Source of the DNA: Oscillospiraceae bacterium
GTDB taxonomy: Bacteria > Bacillota > Clostridia > Oscillospirales > CAG-272
Direction of reading: 5' to 3'
NCBI GenBank assembly: GCA_015065205.1
Contig: SVQS01000007.1
Span: forward strand, 1-27,610
Length of the DNA stretch: 27,610 nucleotides
Position 1 is the first letter of the stretch; every line of letters starts with the position of its first letter. Positions 7,642 to 15,536 of this stretch are shown here, in pieces. The translations under genes were made by a program, and so were the position numbers. The notes under the pieces are model-generated. The model saw nothing but the letters and a program-made list of their open reading frames with translations, was not told the DNA's origin and did no database searches.

Positions 7642-8958
7642 ATGAAAACCGCAAAACAGTATGTAAAAAAATACCGCAGGTTTCTCATTGTTGGTTGTAT
7701 CACTTTTCTTGCATTGTGGCTTGTTTTATTCAATGTTGTTTTTCAAAAATCCCTTTTAGCATTACTATTCGCCTATGCTCTTTTGGCTTTGACCGTGTTT
7801 GTGTTGAAGTTCTATGCGGCAAACAACTGGTTGAAGGGTCCATTGCTTAACGGCCTTAACGCACCCCTGTATTACGAAATTATCACTACGGGAAAATTTT
7901 ATGACAGAACGGCATTTGCTTATCTGCAAGCCGAGTATTTTGCGGGGCATTATGATAATGTTATTGCCATTTGCAACCAAAAGATCGGCAAGCCGAGAAC
8001 ACCTAAAAAGCATTATTACACCTATATTACCTATCTTGCAAATGTCTGCTACAACATTGGTGACAGAGAAAGCCTACAAAAAATTTGCCAACAGGTCAAA
8101 GGCTTTTTATCGAACGAGAAGCCCAAAACGCAAAAGAGATTGGCGCGATTTCTCAAAAGACTGCAATTCTACGATGACTATCTGGGTGAAAATTGGGATG
8201 CCTGTGACAAGTTTTTGCTTGAAAATGCAGGAGTTACAACGCTTTCGCATATTACGAACTTTTACGATAGAGCACACGTAGCCCTTGCAAAAGGAGAGCT
8301 TGAGCAAGCCAAGATATTTTTCCAAGAGGTACAAAAAGCTCCTGGGCTTTGCTATGCTAATCACGCCACGCACGCGATAGAAGCGATTGAGTCGGGGAGA
8401 CCTTACAATGAGGGCATTGAGCCTGTGAGCGAAAACAAAGAATACACCCTAAAGCCCTTTCCCAAAAAGCTCAAGGTGCTTTATTCACTTTTGTTGATCT
8501 TGTGTGTCGTTTCTTTGCTTTTGAACGAATTTCCGTCATTTGGAAGTGTAACAAAATACCAAAGAGATATTTGCAAAGCGGTAGAAGAAGATTACGACGA
8601 TGCGAAAGTGTTGAAAACTTTTAATTTGATGTATGGCGATGAACTTGCTGAAAGCATGGTCGTTTGCGAGGTTTATGAAGGGTTGCTTTTGGCATCTGTA
8701 TATACTTATGAGGGTGATGATCAAATTTATTATCACAAACAATCCCTGATTACTGCACATGAGTTAAAAAACGATAAAGTGAAGACGCAGTATAGTTATT
8801 TTACCTGTTTTTCATCGGATAAACGTGCAGGGATTGCCTTTTGCACCCAAAAAAGCGATATTCCCAAGGATGCCCTTTATTCGTTTTCCGTGAAAGCGCA
8901 CGGCAAAACCGTTTATATCTCGGTTGCTTCTGTCGGCGAAGAGTATCCGTTTTCATAA
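7642..8958 (+). CDS. Membrane protein with TPR-like cytosolic region, function unknown
   Basis: A 438-residue protein I do not recognise. Residues about 13-34 and 36-56 are two membrane helices. Residues about 70-265 are helical and TPR-like, with repeated Y/A-rich pairs such as FAYLQAEYFAGHYDNVIAICNQ and HVALAKGELEQAKIFF. A third membrane helix lies at about 278-295 (YSLLLILCVVSLLL), followed by a ~140-residue C-terminal domain that is probably on the other side of the membrane. The start is supported by AAGGAGG six bases upstream of the ATG. It is monocistronic and ends at a strong hairpin. There is no lipobox and no enzymatic motif. Confidence 0.8.
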   Translation: MKTAKQYVKKYRRFLIVGCITFLALWLVLFNVVFQKSLLALLFAYALLALTVFVLKFYAANNWLKGPLLNGLNAPLYYEIITTGKFYDRTAFAYLQAEYFAGHYDNVIAICNQKIGKPRTPKKHYYTYITYLANVCYNIGDRESLQKICQQVKGFLSNEKPKTQKRLARFLKRLQFYDDYLGENWDACDKFLLENAGVTTLSHITNFYDRAHVALAKGELEQAKIFFQEVQKAPGLCYANHATHAIEAIESGRPYNEGIEPVSENKEYTLKPFPKKLKVLYSLLLILCVVSLLLNEFPSFGSVTKYQRDICKAVEEDYDDAKVLKTFNLMYGDELAESMVVCEVYEGLLLASVYTYEGDDQIYYHKQSLITAHELKNDKVKTQYSYFTCFSSDKRAGIAFCTQKSDIPKDALYSFSVKAHGKTVYISVASVGEEYPFS

Positions 8959-9002
8959 AACCAAAGAGGTCGACTCATTTGAGTCGACCTCTTTGGTTTT
9001 AT
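8955..9002. terminator. Bidirectional terminator between convergent genes
   Basis: A perfect 22-bp stem (8955-8976 with 8981-9002) with an ATTT loop and A/T runs on both sides. The core is CCAAAGAGGTCGACTC paired to its complement. It starts at the stop codon of the membrane-protein gene and ends just before the stop of the topoisomerase gene, so it should serve both. Confidence 0.95.
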
Positions 9003-9010
9003 ATAGGATA

Positions 9011-11011
9011 TCAAACATCAATATCTTTCATATACTTACTGCCGTTTTCGGTAATGAACTGCTTACGTGCAGGGAGATTGTCGCCAAGGAGTGTATCAAA
9101 AATGATTTCCGTTTGGGCGGCATCGGTGGGGGAGACAGAGATGAGACGGCGCGTTTCGGGGTTCATTGTGGTCATCCACATCATGTCGGGGTCGTTCTCA
9201 CCAAGACCCTTGGAGCGTTGCAGAGTGTAACGCTTGTGTCCGATTTTTTTGAGGATCTCTGCCTTTTCAAACTCGTCAAAGGCAAAGAATTTATCATCTT
9301 TGGTGGTAATTTCAAACAAGGGGGTCTCTGCAATAAACACCTTTCCCTCTGCCAACAGGGTGGGGAGCAGACGGTAGAACAGCGTGAGCAACAACGTGCG
9401 AATCTGGAAGCCGTCCTCGTCGGCATCGGTACAAATAATGACCTTTGACCAACGCAGGTTGTTCAAATCGAAGGTTGCCATATCGTTCTTCTTTTTGGTT
9501 TTGATCTCAACACCGCAGCCAATCACCTTGAGCAGGTCGGTGATGATATCGTTTTTGAATATTTTGTCATAGTCGCTCTTGAGACAGTTGAGCGTTTTGC
9601 CGCGCACGGGAATGATTGCCTGATATTCGGCATTGCGAGCAAGCTTACAGGAGGTCAGTGCGGAGTCACCCTCCACAATGTAGAGCTCTGCCACCTTGGG
9701 GTCTTTGGAGCGGCAGTTGACAAACTTTTCAACACGGTTTGCACCGTCAATCGAGCCCGAAAGCTTCTTTTTTACGTCTACGCGTGCCTTTTCAGCGCTT
9801 TCGCGGCTGTGCTTGTTGATGAGTGCCTGATTTGCAAAAAGCTCGGCAGCCTTGGGGTTCTCAATAAAGTAGACCTCAAGCTTTTGGCGCAAAAACTCGT
9901 TGAGCGCATCGGCAATAAAGACGTTGTTAATTGCCTTTTTTGTTTGGTTCTCGTAGGACGTTGCCGTGGAAGAACCATTGATGATGAGTGCGAGGCAATC
10001 GGCGATATCGTTAAAGGTGATCTTAGATTCGTTTTTGGCATAGCGGTTATTTGCCTTGAGGTATTTATCAAGCGCGTAGGTAAAGGCAAGCTTTACGGCT
10101 TTGTCAGGCGAGCCGCCGTATTCGAGGTAGCTCGAGTTATGGTAGTATTCCAAGAGGGTAACCGTGTTGGAAACACAGAAGGTGATATCTGCCTTGAATT
10201 TATACTCGTCAAGGTCTGCTCTGTCACGACCTTGTGTTTCAATATGCCACGAAACGGGAGCGGTCAGGCTCTTGTCGCCAACCTGCTCCATCAGATAATC
10301 GGAAATGCCGTTCTCGTAAACAAATTTCTCCTCGGTAAAGGTCTCGTCATCTTGCTCAATATGAAGAACAAAGGTGGTTCCCGGGTTGACTACCGCTTGA
10401 CGGTGCAGGGTATCGCGGAAGAACTCGGGAGGAATGTTGATGTCGGTAAACACCTTGAGATCGGGGCGCCAAAGCACGACCGTACCCGTGCGTTTTTCCT
10501 TGGGGGAGAGCGGACGCTCTTGCAATTCGCCGTTGACCTCACCGCGACGGAAGCGGATGCTTCGCTCTGTTGTTCCATCGTAGGATTTGACGATCATATA
10601 TTCCGAGGCATACTGCGTAGCGCACGCGCCAAGACCGTTCAGACCAAGCGAGTACTCGTACGCACCGCCGCCGCTGTTGTTTTCATATTTACCGCCTGCA
10701 TAGAGCTCACAGTATATCAAATCCCAGTTCCAACGACCTTCAGCCTCGTTCCAACCAAGCGGAACACCGCGGCCATGGTCATCAACTTCAATGCTTCTAT
10801 CTTGAAAAACAGTAACCTTAATTTCTTTACCGTGCCCTGCTTTTGCTTCGTCGACCGAGTTGGAGAGAATCTCAAAGAAGGAATGCTGGCATCCTTCCAG
10901 TCCATCCGAGCCGAAAATAACCGAGGGGCGCTTTCTGACTCTGTCGGCACCTTTCAGGGCTTTTATACTTTGATCGTTATATTGTTGTGCGTCTTGCTTT
11001 TTTGTAGCCAT
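9011..11011 (-). CDS. Diverged type IIA topoisomerase ATPase subunit (GyrB/ParE-like)
   Basis: A 666-residue GyrB/ParE homologue. The GHKL ATPase motifs are E47...N51 in EILSNSVDEA, DDHGRG (77-82), GLNGLG (123-128; GLHGVG is usual) and QTK (356-358). The TOPRIM motifs are EGDSA (447-451) and TDADEDGFQIRTLLLT (528-543), keeping D529/D531/D533, plus QRSKGLGE (598-605) and TTMNPETR (614-621). ATP hydrolysis and a role in strand passage are therefore expected. I chose the ATG at 11011 (MATKKQ), 10 bases after AAAGG; ATG 11017 is the alternative. Several usually fixed residues differ (His in GLHGVG is Asn, DNGRG is DHGRG, GAHIRT is GFQIRT), marking a separate clade. No GyrA/ParC partner lies next to it in the window, so subunit identity stays open. 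Confidence 0.92.
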   Translation of the reverse strand: MATKKQDAQQYNDQSIKALKGADRVRKRPSVIFGSDGLEGCQHSFFEILSNSVDEAKAGHGKEIKVTVFQDRSIEVDDHGRGVPLGWNEAEGRWNWDLIYCELYAGGKYENNSGGGAYEYSLGLNGLGACATQYASEYMIVKSYDGTTERSIRFRRGEVNGELQERPLSPKEKRTGTVVLWRPDLKVFTDINIPPEFFRDTLHRQAVVNPGTTFVLHIEQDDETFTEEKFVYENGISDYLMEQVGDKSLTAPVSWHIETQGRDRADLDEYKFKADITFCVSNTVTLLEYYHNSSYLEYGGSPDKAVKLAFTYALDKYLKANNRYAKNESKITFNDIADCLALIINGSSTATSYENQTKKAINNVFIADALNEFLRQKLEVYFIENPKAAELFANQALINKHSRESAEKARVDVKKKLSGSIDGANRVEKFVNCRSKDPKVAELYIVEGDSALTSCKLARNAEYQAIIPVRGKTLNCLKSDYDKIFKNDIITDLLKVIGCGVEIKTKKKNDMATFDLNNLRWSKVIICTDADEDGFQIRTLLLTLFYRLLPTLLAEGKVFIAETPLFEITTKDDKFFAFDEFEKAEILKKIGHKRYTLQRSKGLGENDPDMMWMTTMNPETRRLISVSPTDAAQTEIIFDTLLGDNLPARKQFITENGSKYMKDIDV

Positions 11012-11016
11012 TGGCA

Positions 11017-11146
11017 TCCATCCTTTCGCAAAGCGTAGTAAAACAGTCATCTCTTTTATCATTATAACAGAAAAAAAGCTTTTTGAAAAGGGGGAGAGCA
11101 TTATTTTTTGAAAAAATTTGTATTTTCTCGTCTTTTTCTATTGCAA
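11017..11146 (-). promoter_or_regulatory. Possible promoter for the topoisomerase gene
   Basis: Reading the minus strand, TTGCAA (11146-11141) is followed after 18 bases by TACAAA (11022-11017 counts from the complement of 11122-11117 region are not used here; the -10 lies at 11122-11117). The TTGCAA is its own reverse complement and also serves as the -35 of the murD promoter. The interval given spans the box and the leader down to the start region. Matches are 4/6 for each hexamer, so this is tentative. Confidence 0.35.
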
Positions 11147-11169
11147 CTTTGAGAGAAATAGAATATAAT
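11141..11169 (+). promoter_or_regulatory. Sigma-A promoter for murD
   Basis: TTGCAA (11141-11146), 17 bases, then a perfect TATAAT (11164-11169). The leader to the TTG start at 11260 is about 84 bases and contains no obvious terminator hairpin. Confidence 0.7.
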
Positions 11170-11259
11170 GTTATATAGATTGACGCACACACACGCGCGG
11201 ATACAGTCGCGCATACGCTATGCACGCCCCAAGGGGCACGATCAAGGGAGGAAAGACAC

Positions 11260-12678
11260 TTGAATTTATTGGAATGGATGCAATACATACGCGGAAAGAG
11301 ATGCGCCGTCGTAGGGCTTGGAGTTTCCAACCGTCCACTCATCGGCTTTTTGCTTATTCGTGGTGCGATTGTTGTTGCTCGCGACAAAAAGACGCGTGAG
11401 GAAATTGGCGAGTATGCCGACGAAATTGAAAAGCAAGGCGCGATCCTGAAGCTTGGTGAGAATTATCTCGAAGATCTCGACGAGGAGATCATCTTCCGCT
11501 CTCCCGGACTTCGCCCCGACCTGCCTGCTTTCGCGGAGGCCGTAGCAAGAGGAGCGGTTCTGACCTCGGAGATGGAGCTCTTTTTTGAACTGACTCCCGC
11601 AACCGTTATCGGTATTACCGGTAGCGATGGCAAGACCACCTCAACCACACTCACAGGTCTTATTCTTTCACAGGAATACAAAAACGACGAGAAAACACGC
11701 ATCTATGTGGGCGGCAATATCGGAACGCCACTTCTCCCAATGGTGGCAGATATGACCGAGCGCGATTTTGCCGTGGTGGAGCTTTCCAGTTTCCAGTTGC
11801 AGGGTGCTACACGTTCACCGCACGTTTCGGTTATTACAAATGTCACCCCCAACCATCTAAATTGGCACACGGGTATGGATGAATACACCCTTGCCAAAAC
11901 CAACGCTTTTCGAAACAAGCCCTGTCGCCGCGTGGTGCTTAACGCCGAAAACCGTATTACAGCAGAGTTGGGCAAGGATGCCGCTCTCCCCGTTACCTAT
12001 TTTTCCTCTAAAAAGGAATCCCACACCGAGTTTTCCTTAAAGGAAGGTGACAGTGCCGTGTACGTCAGAGAGGGGAAGATCTATCTTTGGTCTGACGGCA
12101 TCGAGCACGAAATTATGCAAGCCGCGCAGTTGTTGCTTCGCGGACGTCACAATCTTGAAAATTTGATGAGTGCTATCGCGCTTACCTTTGAATATGCATC
12201 TGCCGAGAGTGTGCGCGAGGTTGCCACTACCTTTACGGGTGTGAAGCACCGTATGGAGCCTGTACGCGTTTCAAACGGAGTGACTTATTACGATAGCTCT
12301 ATTGATACCACTCCCGTGCGAACGGCAGCAGTTCTCTCCGCAATGCCTGCAAAGCCCATTATTATTTGCGGTGGATCGGATAAGGGAACTCCTTATGAGT
12401 CGCTTGCCGATGCCATTTGCGAATATGCCAAGGCGGCCGTGATTACGGGCGCGACGGCTGGTAAGATTCTTACCGCACTTTCACAAAAAGATGAGGTGCA
12501 AGAGGGGAAGATCCCCGTTTATCTGCAATCTGATTTCACCGAGGCGGTCAAATTGGCTTGCACCGTAGCACAATCAGGGGATATTGTTCTTCTTTCTCCT
12601 GCCTGCGCAAGCTTTGATGTGTTTAAGGATTACAAGGAGCGAGGAATGGTGTTCCGCTCCATTATTGACCAATACTAA
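11260..12678 (+). CDS. murD: UDP-N-acetylmuramoyl-L-alanine--D-glutamate ligase
   Basis: A 472-residue cytosolic Mur ligase that adds D-glutamate to UDP-MurNAc-L-Ala in peptidoglycan synthesis. It has the N-terminal Rossmann domain (VVGLGVSNRPL), the P-loop GITGSDGKTT (about 122-131), ELSSFQL, NVTPNHLNWH, HRMEPV (about 321-326) and the C-terminal GGSDKGTPY. Length fits the family. The start is a TTG: AGGGAGG lies eight bases upstream, whereas the next in-frame ATG is not preceded by a site. The usual MurD NDSKATN segment is replaced by YDSSIDTTPVRT, as in clostridial forms. It stands outside any division/cell-wall gene cluster; DUF975 and PF06838 genes follow closely on the same strand. Confidence 0.95.
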   Translation: MNLLEWMQYIRGKRCAVVGLGVSNRPLIGFLLIRGAIVVARDKKTREEIGEYADEIEKQGAILKLGENYLEDLDEEIIFRSPGLRPDLPAFAEAVARGAVLTSEMELFFELTPATVIGITGSDGKTTSTTLTGLILSQEYKNDEKTRIYVGGNIGTPLLPMVADMTERDFAVVELSSFQLQGATRSPHVSVITNVTPNHLNWHTGMDEYTLAKTNAFRNKPCRRVVLNAENRITAELGKDAALPVTYFSSKKESHTEFSLKEGDSAVYVREGKIYLWSDGIEHEIMQAAQLLLRGRHNLENLMSAIALTFEYASAESVREVATTFTGVKHRMEPVRVSNGVTYYDSSIDTTPVRTAAVLSAMPAKPIIICGGSDKGTPYESLADAICEYAKAAVITGATAGKILTALSQKDEVQEGKIPVYLQSDFTEAVKLACTVAQSGDIVLLSPACASFDVFKDYKERGMVFRSIIDQY

Positions 12679-12692
12679 CTAACGAAAGGAAA

Positions 12693-13787
12693 ATGAAAAT
12701 GAACAACAACGAACATCAATTCAGCGAACAAAATGGCTATACACAGCAGACTGTTGCAAAAAACGCAGCTTACTACCGTCAAAAAGCGCGCGAAGCACTT
12801 AAAGACTTTTGGTGGACGGCTATTTTGGTAACGCTTGTTGCTTCCTTGTTGGGCGGCGTTGCCATAGGAAGTGTAAACATCGGCACCAACTTTGGGGGGG
12901 CTATCAGTAGCGGCAATATCACCGATGATGAGTTCTTTGAGGATGAGGGATATGAAGACGAGGATAGCATCGTTTTGACCGATGAGCAGAGTCAAAAGCT
13001 TACCGAGGCTTTTGCAACCGGTGATTTTTCAACCGTTTCTGCCATCCTTTCTGAAGCAGATCCTATGTTCAATGTGGTCTTTGCCGTTATCGGAATCATT
13101 TTCTTAATGATTCTCTGCTTTGCTCTTGCTCTTGTATATTTTATCGGTTCTCCCATCAAGGTCGGTTATCATAGATTCTTCCTGGAGCTTATCGACGGCA
13201 ACAATGCCGAAATCCGCGTGGGAACGCTGTTCCGCTTCTTCAAACAGGGATATTTGAAGACCGTTGGTCTTAATTTTATGTATAATCTAATCATGAGCTT
13301 GACGATGCTGCCCTTTTACATACTGACGGGTATTGGGGTAGGGAAGTTCTTCACCGGTGTTTTCGCGGTAGCGTTCTTGGAAAATCCCGCCGACGAAATA
13401 TTTATAAGCCTTGCCCTTGCCATGCTCTCGATGGTAGGGCTGATGCTGCTGGGTCTTTTTATTTCCATCATCATCAATATTCCTGTCTCTTATATGTATT
13501 CTATGGCGCATACGATTATGGCCGATTACCCCGGCGTGGGTGTGTTTGAGGCACTTCGCTCTTCGCGTAATATGATGAAGGGCAACAAATGGAGACTGTT
13601 CTGCCTCGATTTCAGCTTTATCGGTTGGGCTCTTCTCGGCGTTTGCGCCTGCGGTCTGGGTTCTTATGCTGTTACCCCCTATCAGTACGCCGCACGTGCT
13701 GCATTCTACGCTGATATCTCGGGACGCAAGACTCCTGAGGACGTAGAATTCCCCAGTATCAACCCCGAAGATTACATCATCGAATAA
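12693..13787 (+). CDS. DUF975 family integral membrane protein
   Basis: A 364-residue membrane protein with a polar N-terminus, then YYRQKAREALKDFWW, the typical DUF975 opening, and about six hydrophobic helices. An unusually acidic loop (DDEFFEDEGYEDEDS, about residues 77-92) sits after the first helix. The C-terminus has the family-type conserved FEALRSSRNMMKGNKWRLFCLDFSFIGW stretch (shown here only as landmarks: EALRSSRNMMKG and KWRLFCLDFSFIGW). Function is unknown. The second ATG at 12699 has the better spacing from AAAGGA (eight bases, against two for 12693) and may be the true start. The gene begins 14 bases after murD. Confidence 0.88.
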   Translation: MKMNNNEHQFSEQNGYTQQTVAKNAAYYRQKAREALKDFWWTAILVTLVASLLGGVAIGSVNIGTNFGGAISSGNITDDEFFEDEGYEDEDSIVLTDEQSQKLTEAFATGDFSTVSAILSEADPMFNVVFAVIGIIFLMILCFALALVYFIGSPIKVGYHRFFLELIDGNNAEIRVGTLFRFFKQGYLKTVGLNFMYNLIMSLTMLPFYILTGIGVGKFFTGVFAVAFLENPADEIFISLALAMLSMVGLMLLGLFISIIINIPVSYMYSMAHTIMADYPGVGVFEALRSSRNMMKGNKWRLFCLDFSFIGWALLGVCACGLGSYAVTPYQYAARAAFYADISGRKTPEDVEFPSINPEDYIIE

Positions 13788-13816
13788 TTTGTTCGTTAAA
13801 AGAAAGAGACACAAAA

Positions 13817-15073
13817 ATGATATTTTCCAAAAAGATACAGGACCTCGTGCTAGAGGCCGAATCCGCGCTCACCGCGCAATATAAGCACATCGACGAGGTT
13901 GCATTTCTCAACACGCAAAAGGTGATGGATGCTTTTCGCAACCATCGAGTAAGTGACACCTGTTTCCAATCCACCAGCGGCTACGGTTACGATGACCGTG
14001 GCCGTGAGGTGCTTGAGGAGGTTTGGGCTGACGTAATGGGGGCTGAAGCCGCCGTTGTTAGACAGACCATCATCAGCGGCACGCACGCGCTTTCCATCGG
14101 CCTTTTTGGCATCCTGCGTCCGGGCGACGTGATGTATTCGGTGGCAGGAAAGCCCTACGACACCCTCGAAGAGGTCATCGGTCTTACGGGCGCGCCCGGA
14201 AACGGCTCTTTGCGCGATTTTGGCGTTGACTACGAGCAGACCGACCTCAACCCCGACGGCACCTTCAACTTTGCCGAAATTGAGGACAAGCTCCGCGCTC
14301 TTGGCGGTCGCGCAAAGATGGTATTCGTGCAACGCTCCAAGGGGTATCTCAACCGCAAGACCTTGAGCGTAGACGAAATTGGCGAGCTTGTTAAGTTTGT
14401 CAAGAATATCAGCCCCGAGACCTTTGTAGTCGTAGACAACTGCTACGGCGAATTTGTGGAAACACGCGAGCCCTGTGCCGTTGGTGCCGATCTTGTTATC
14501 GGTTCTCTTATCAAGAACCCCGGTGGCGGAATGGCAGAAACGGGTGGTTATCTTGCAGGCACGCGCCGTGCGGTTGAGCTTGCTTCCTACCGTATGACTT
14601 CTGTTGGCATTGGTGCCGAGGCAGGTGCTACGCTGGGACAAAACAAATCGATGTTCAAGGGGCTCTTCTTCGCTCCTCACACCACCGCGCAAGCACTCAA
14701 AACCGCGCATCTTGCGGCGTATATGTTTGAAAAACTCGGCTATGTGGTAGAACCTCGTTGGAATGAGGAACGCCACGACATCATTCAATCCGTCATTATG
14801 GGCACCGAGGAAGGACTTTGCGCATTCTGTCGCGGAATTCAGGCAGGCTCACCTGTCGATGCCTACGTTACCCCCGAGCCTTGGGCAATGCCCGGCTACG
14901 GTGATCAAGTCATTATGGCGGCAGGCACCTTCGTGCAGGGAAGCTCTATTGAACTCTCCGCCGACGGACCCCTGCGCGCTCCCTATACCGCTTTCTTCCA
15001 AGGCGGTCTTACCTACGAGAGCGGCCGTATTGGCATTATGTCCGCTGCTCAAAGCGTTTTGGGAGAGGAATAG
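13817..15073 (+). CDS. PF06838 PLP-dependent methionine gamma-lyase-like protein
   Basis: A 418-residue fold-type I PLP enzyme of the family annotated as methionine gamma-lyase-like or aluminium resistance protein (B. subtilis YnbB). Family marks are STSGYGYDDRGRE (52-64), the GTHALS segment (88-93), VVDNCYGEF (205-213) with D207 for the pyridine nitrogen, and SLIKNPGGG (230-238), in which K233 is the likely PLP lysine. Length is normal. The reaction in vivo is not settled; carbon-sulfur lyase activity is assumed from homology. It lies 29 bases after the DUF975 gene with a weak AAGAGA ribosome site, and is probably the last gene of the murD transcript, ending at a large palindrome. Confidence 0.92.
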   Translation: MIFSKKIQDLVLEAESALTAQYKHIDEVAFLNTQKVMDAFRNHRVSDTCFQSTSGYGYDDRGREVLEEVWADVMGAEAAVVRQTIISGTHALSIGLFGILRPGDVMYSVAGKPYDTLEEVIGLTGAPGNGSLRDFGVDYEQTDLNPDGTFNFAEIEDKLRALGGRAKMVFVQRSKGYLNRKTLSVDEIGELVKFVKNISPETFVVVDNCYGEFVETREPCAVGADLVIGSLIKNPGGGMAETGGYLAGTRRAVELASYRMTSVGIGAEAGATLGQNKSMFKGLFFAPHTTAQALKTAHLAAYMFEKLGYVVEPRWNEERHDIIQSVIMGTEEGLCAFCRGIQAGSPVDAYVTPEPWAMPGYGDQVIMAAGTFVQGSSIELSADGPLRAPYTAFFQGGLTYESGRIGIMSAAQSVLGEE

Positions 15074-15086
15074 TAGAGGATGCGAT

Positions 15087-15120
15087 TGTGGGGGAACTTT
15101 TTGCAAAAAGTTCCCCCACA
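15087..15120. repeat. Perfect 34-bp palindrome after the PF06838 gene
   Basis: TGTGGGGGAACTTTTT and its exact reverse complement meet at a central GC (16-base arms). It lies 13 bases after the stop codon at 15073. A CCCCTTCAAAAAC tail follows rather than a T run, so it is not a standard intrinsic terminator, though it could still stop or stabilise the transcript end. Confidence 0.9.
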
Positions 15121-15159
15121 CCCCTTCAAAAACTTTCTAACAGTAGGTTAAAAAGAAAA

Positions 15160-15241
15160 GTCCGTGCTGTGCGGACGGACAGTCGACGCGAGGGGAACCC
15201 TCGCTTTTGCTGCCGCGAGCGGCTAGGGACCACTAACCCTA
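15160..15241. other. Cluster of four short hairpins, possible structured RNA
   Basis: In 82 bases there are four consecutive stems: GTCCG/CGGAC (15160-15176), GCGAGGG-GAA-CCCTCGC (15188-15204), GCCG-CGAG-CGGC (15212-15223) and TAGGG/CCCTA (15224-15241). They are not in any gene. I do not recognise a named RNA family here. Transcription is not shown by the sequence; it could be part of the leader of the 15537 gene or a repeat element. Confidence 0.55.
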
Positions 15242-15243
15242 TC

Positions 15244-15365
15244 CGCTAAGAGAGTTGATTTGTGGTGTCGCTCCTTAAGTCTCCCTCTGGGAGGGAGGGG
15301 GACCGCGATAGCGGTGGTGGGAGCCTGCGATGCGAACGAGTCATGCTCGCTAAGAGAGTTGATTT
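15244..15365. repeat. 18-bp direct repeats flanking a half dyad element
   Basis: CGCTAAGAGAGTTGATTT occurs exactly at 15244-15261 and 15348-15365. Between them lies an 86-base insert containing one arm of the intergenic dyad element (15281-15330). This looks like an insertion with a target duplication or a recombination event; it is too short to encode a transposase. Confidence 0.75.
15281..15330. repeat. Single arm of the dyad element family
   Basis: CTCCCTC-TGG-GAGGGAG followed by an ACCGC-GATA-GCGGT hairpin and a GGTGGGAGCCTGCG flank. It is nearly identical to the left arm of the element at 24500-24629. The matching right arm is absent. Confidence 0.75.
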
Positions 15366-15391
15366 TTCAAGGAAAAACGAACCAACTAATT

Positions 15392-15520
15392 TTTTCACGT
15401 TTGCGTAAGCAAACATTTCACATTTGCGTAGCAAATATTTCACAATCCGCCACGCGGATTATTTCACATTTTGCAAGAGCAAAATATTTCACTTTGTTCG
15501 GGACGATCGTCCCGAACAAA
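15392..15520. repeat. Five-hairpin array with constant ATTTCAC linkers
   Basis: Five perfect hairpins follow one another: GTTTGC-GTAA-GCAAAC (15399-15414), ATTTGC-GTA-GCAAAT (15422-15436), AATCCGC-CAC-GCGGATT (15444-15460), ATTTTGC-AAGA-GCAAAAT (15468-15485) and TTTGTTCGGGAC-GATC plus its complement (15493-15520). The four junctions are exactly ATTTCAC (15415-15421, 15437-15443, 15461-15467, 15486-15492) and the entry is TTTTCAC. Stem sequences differ but pairing is perfect. The last stem ends 16 bases before the ATG of the metalloprotease gene at 15537, so the array would form its 5' leader. I recognise no Rfam-type family. Confidence 0.95.
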
Positions 15521-15536
15521 ACAGAGGGGAGCCGTT

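Noticed and set aside
9809..11038. 409-residue plus-strand frame opposite the topoisomerase gene
   Set aside because: Shadow of a conserved GyrB/ParE gene; no ribosome site and no recognisable domain.
15150..15260. RNase P RNA or SRP RNA
   Set aside because: AAAAGTCCGTGCT slightly recalls the RNase P GGAAAGTCC core, but the rest of the conserved core and the length are missing.
15392..15520. CRISPR array
   Set aside because: Units are only 22-35 bases, the constant part is seven bases, and the variable parts are palindromes; no cas gene is present.
15471..15536. Upstream start for the YgjP-like protein
   Set aside because: It would translate through the perfect hairpins and has no ribosome site; the family begins at MQYRII.
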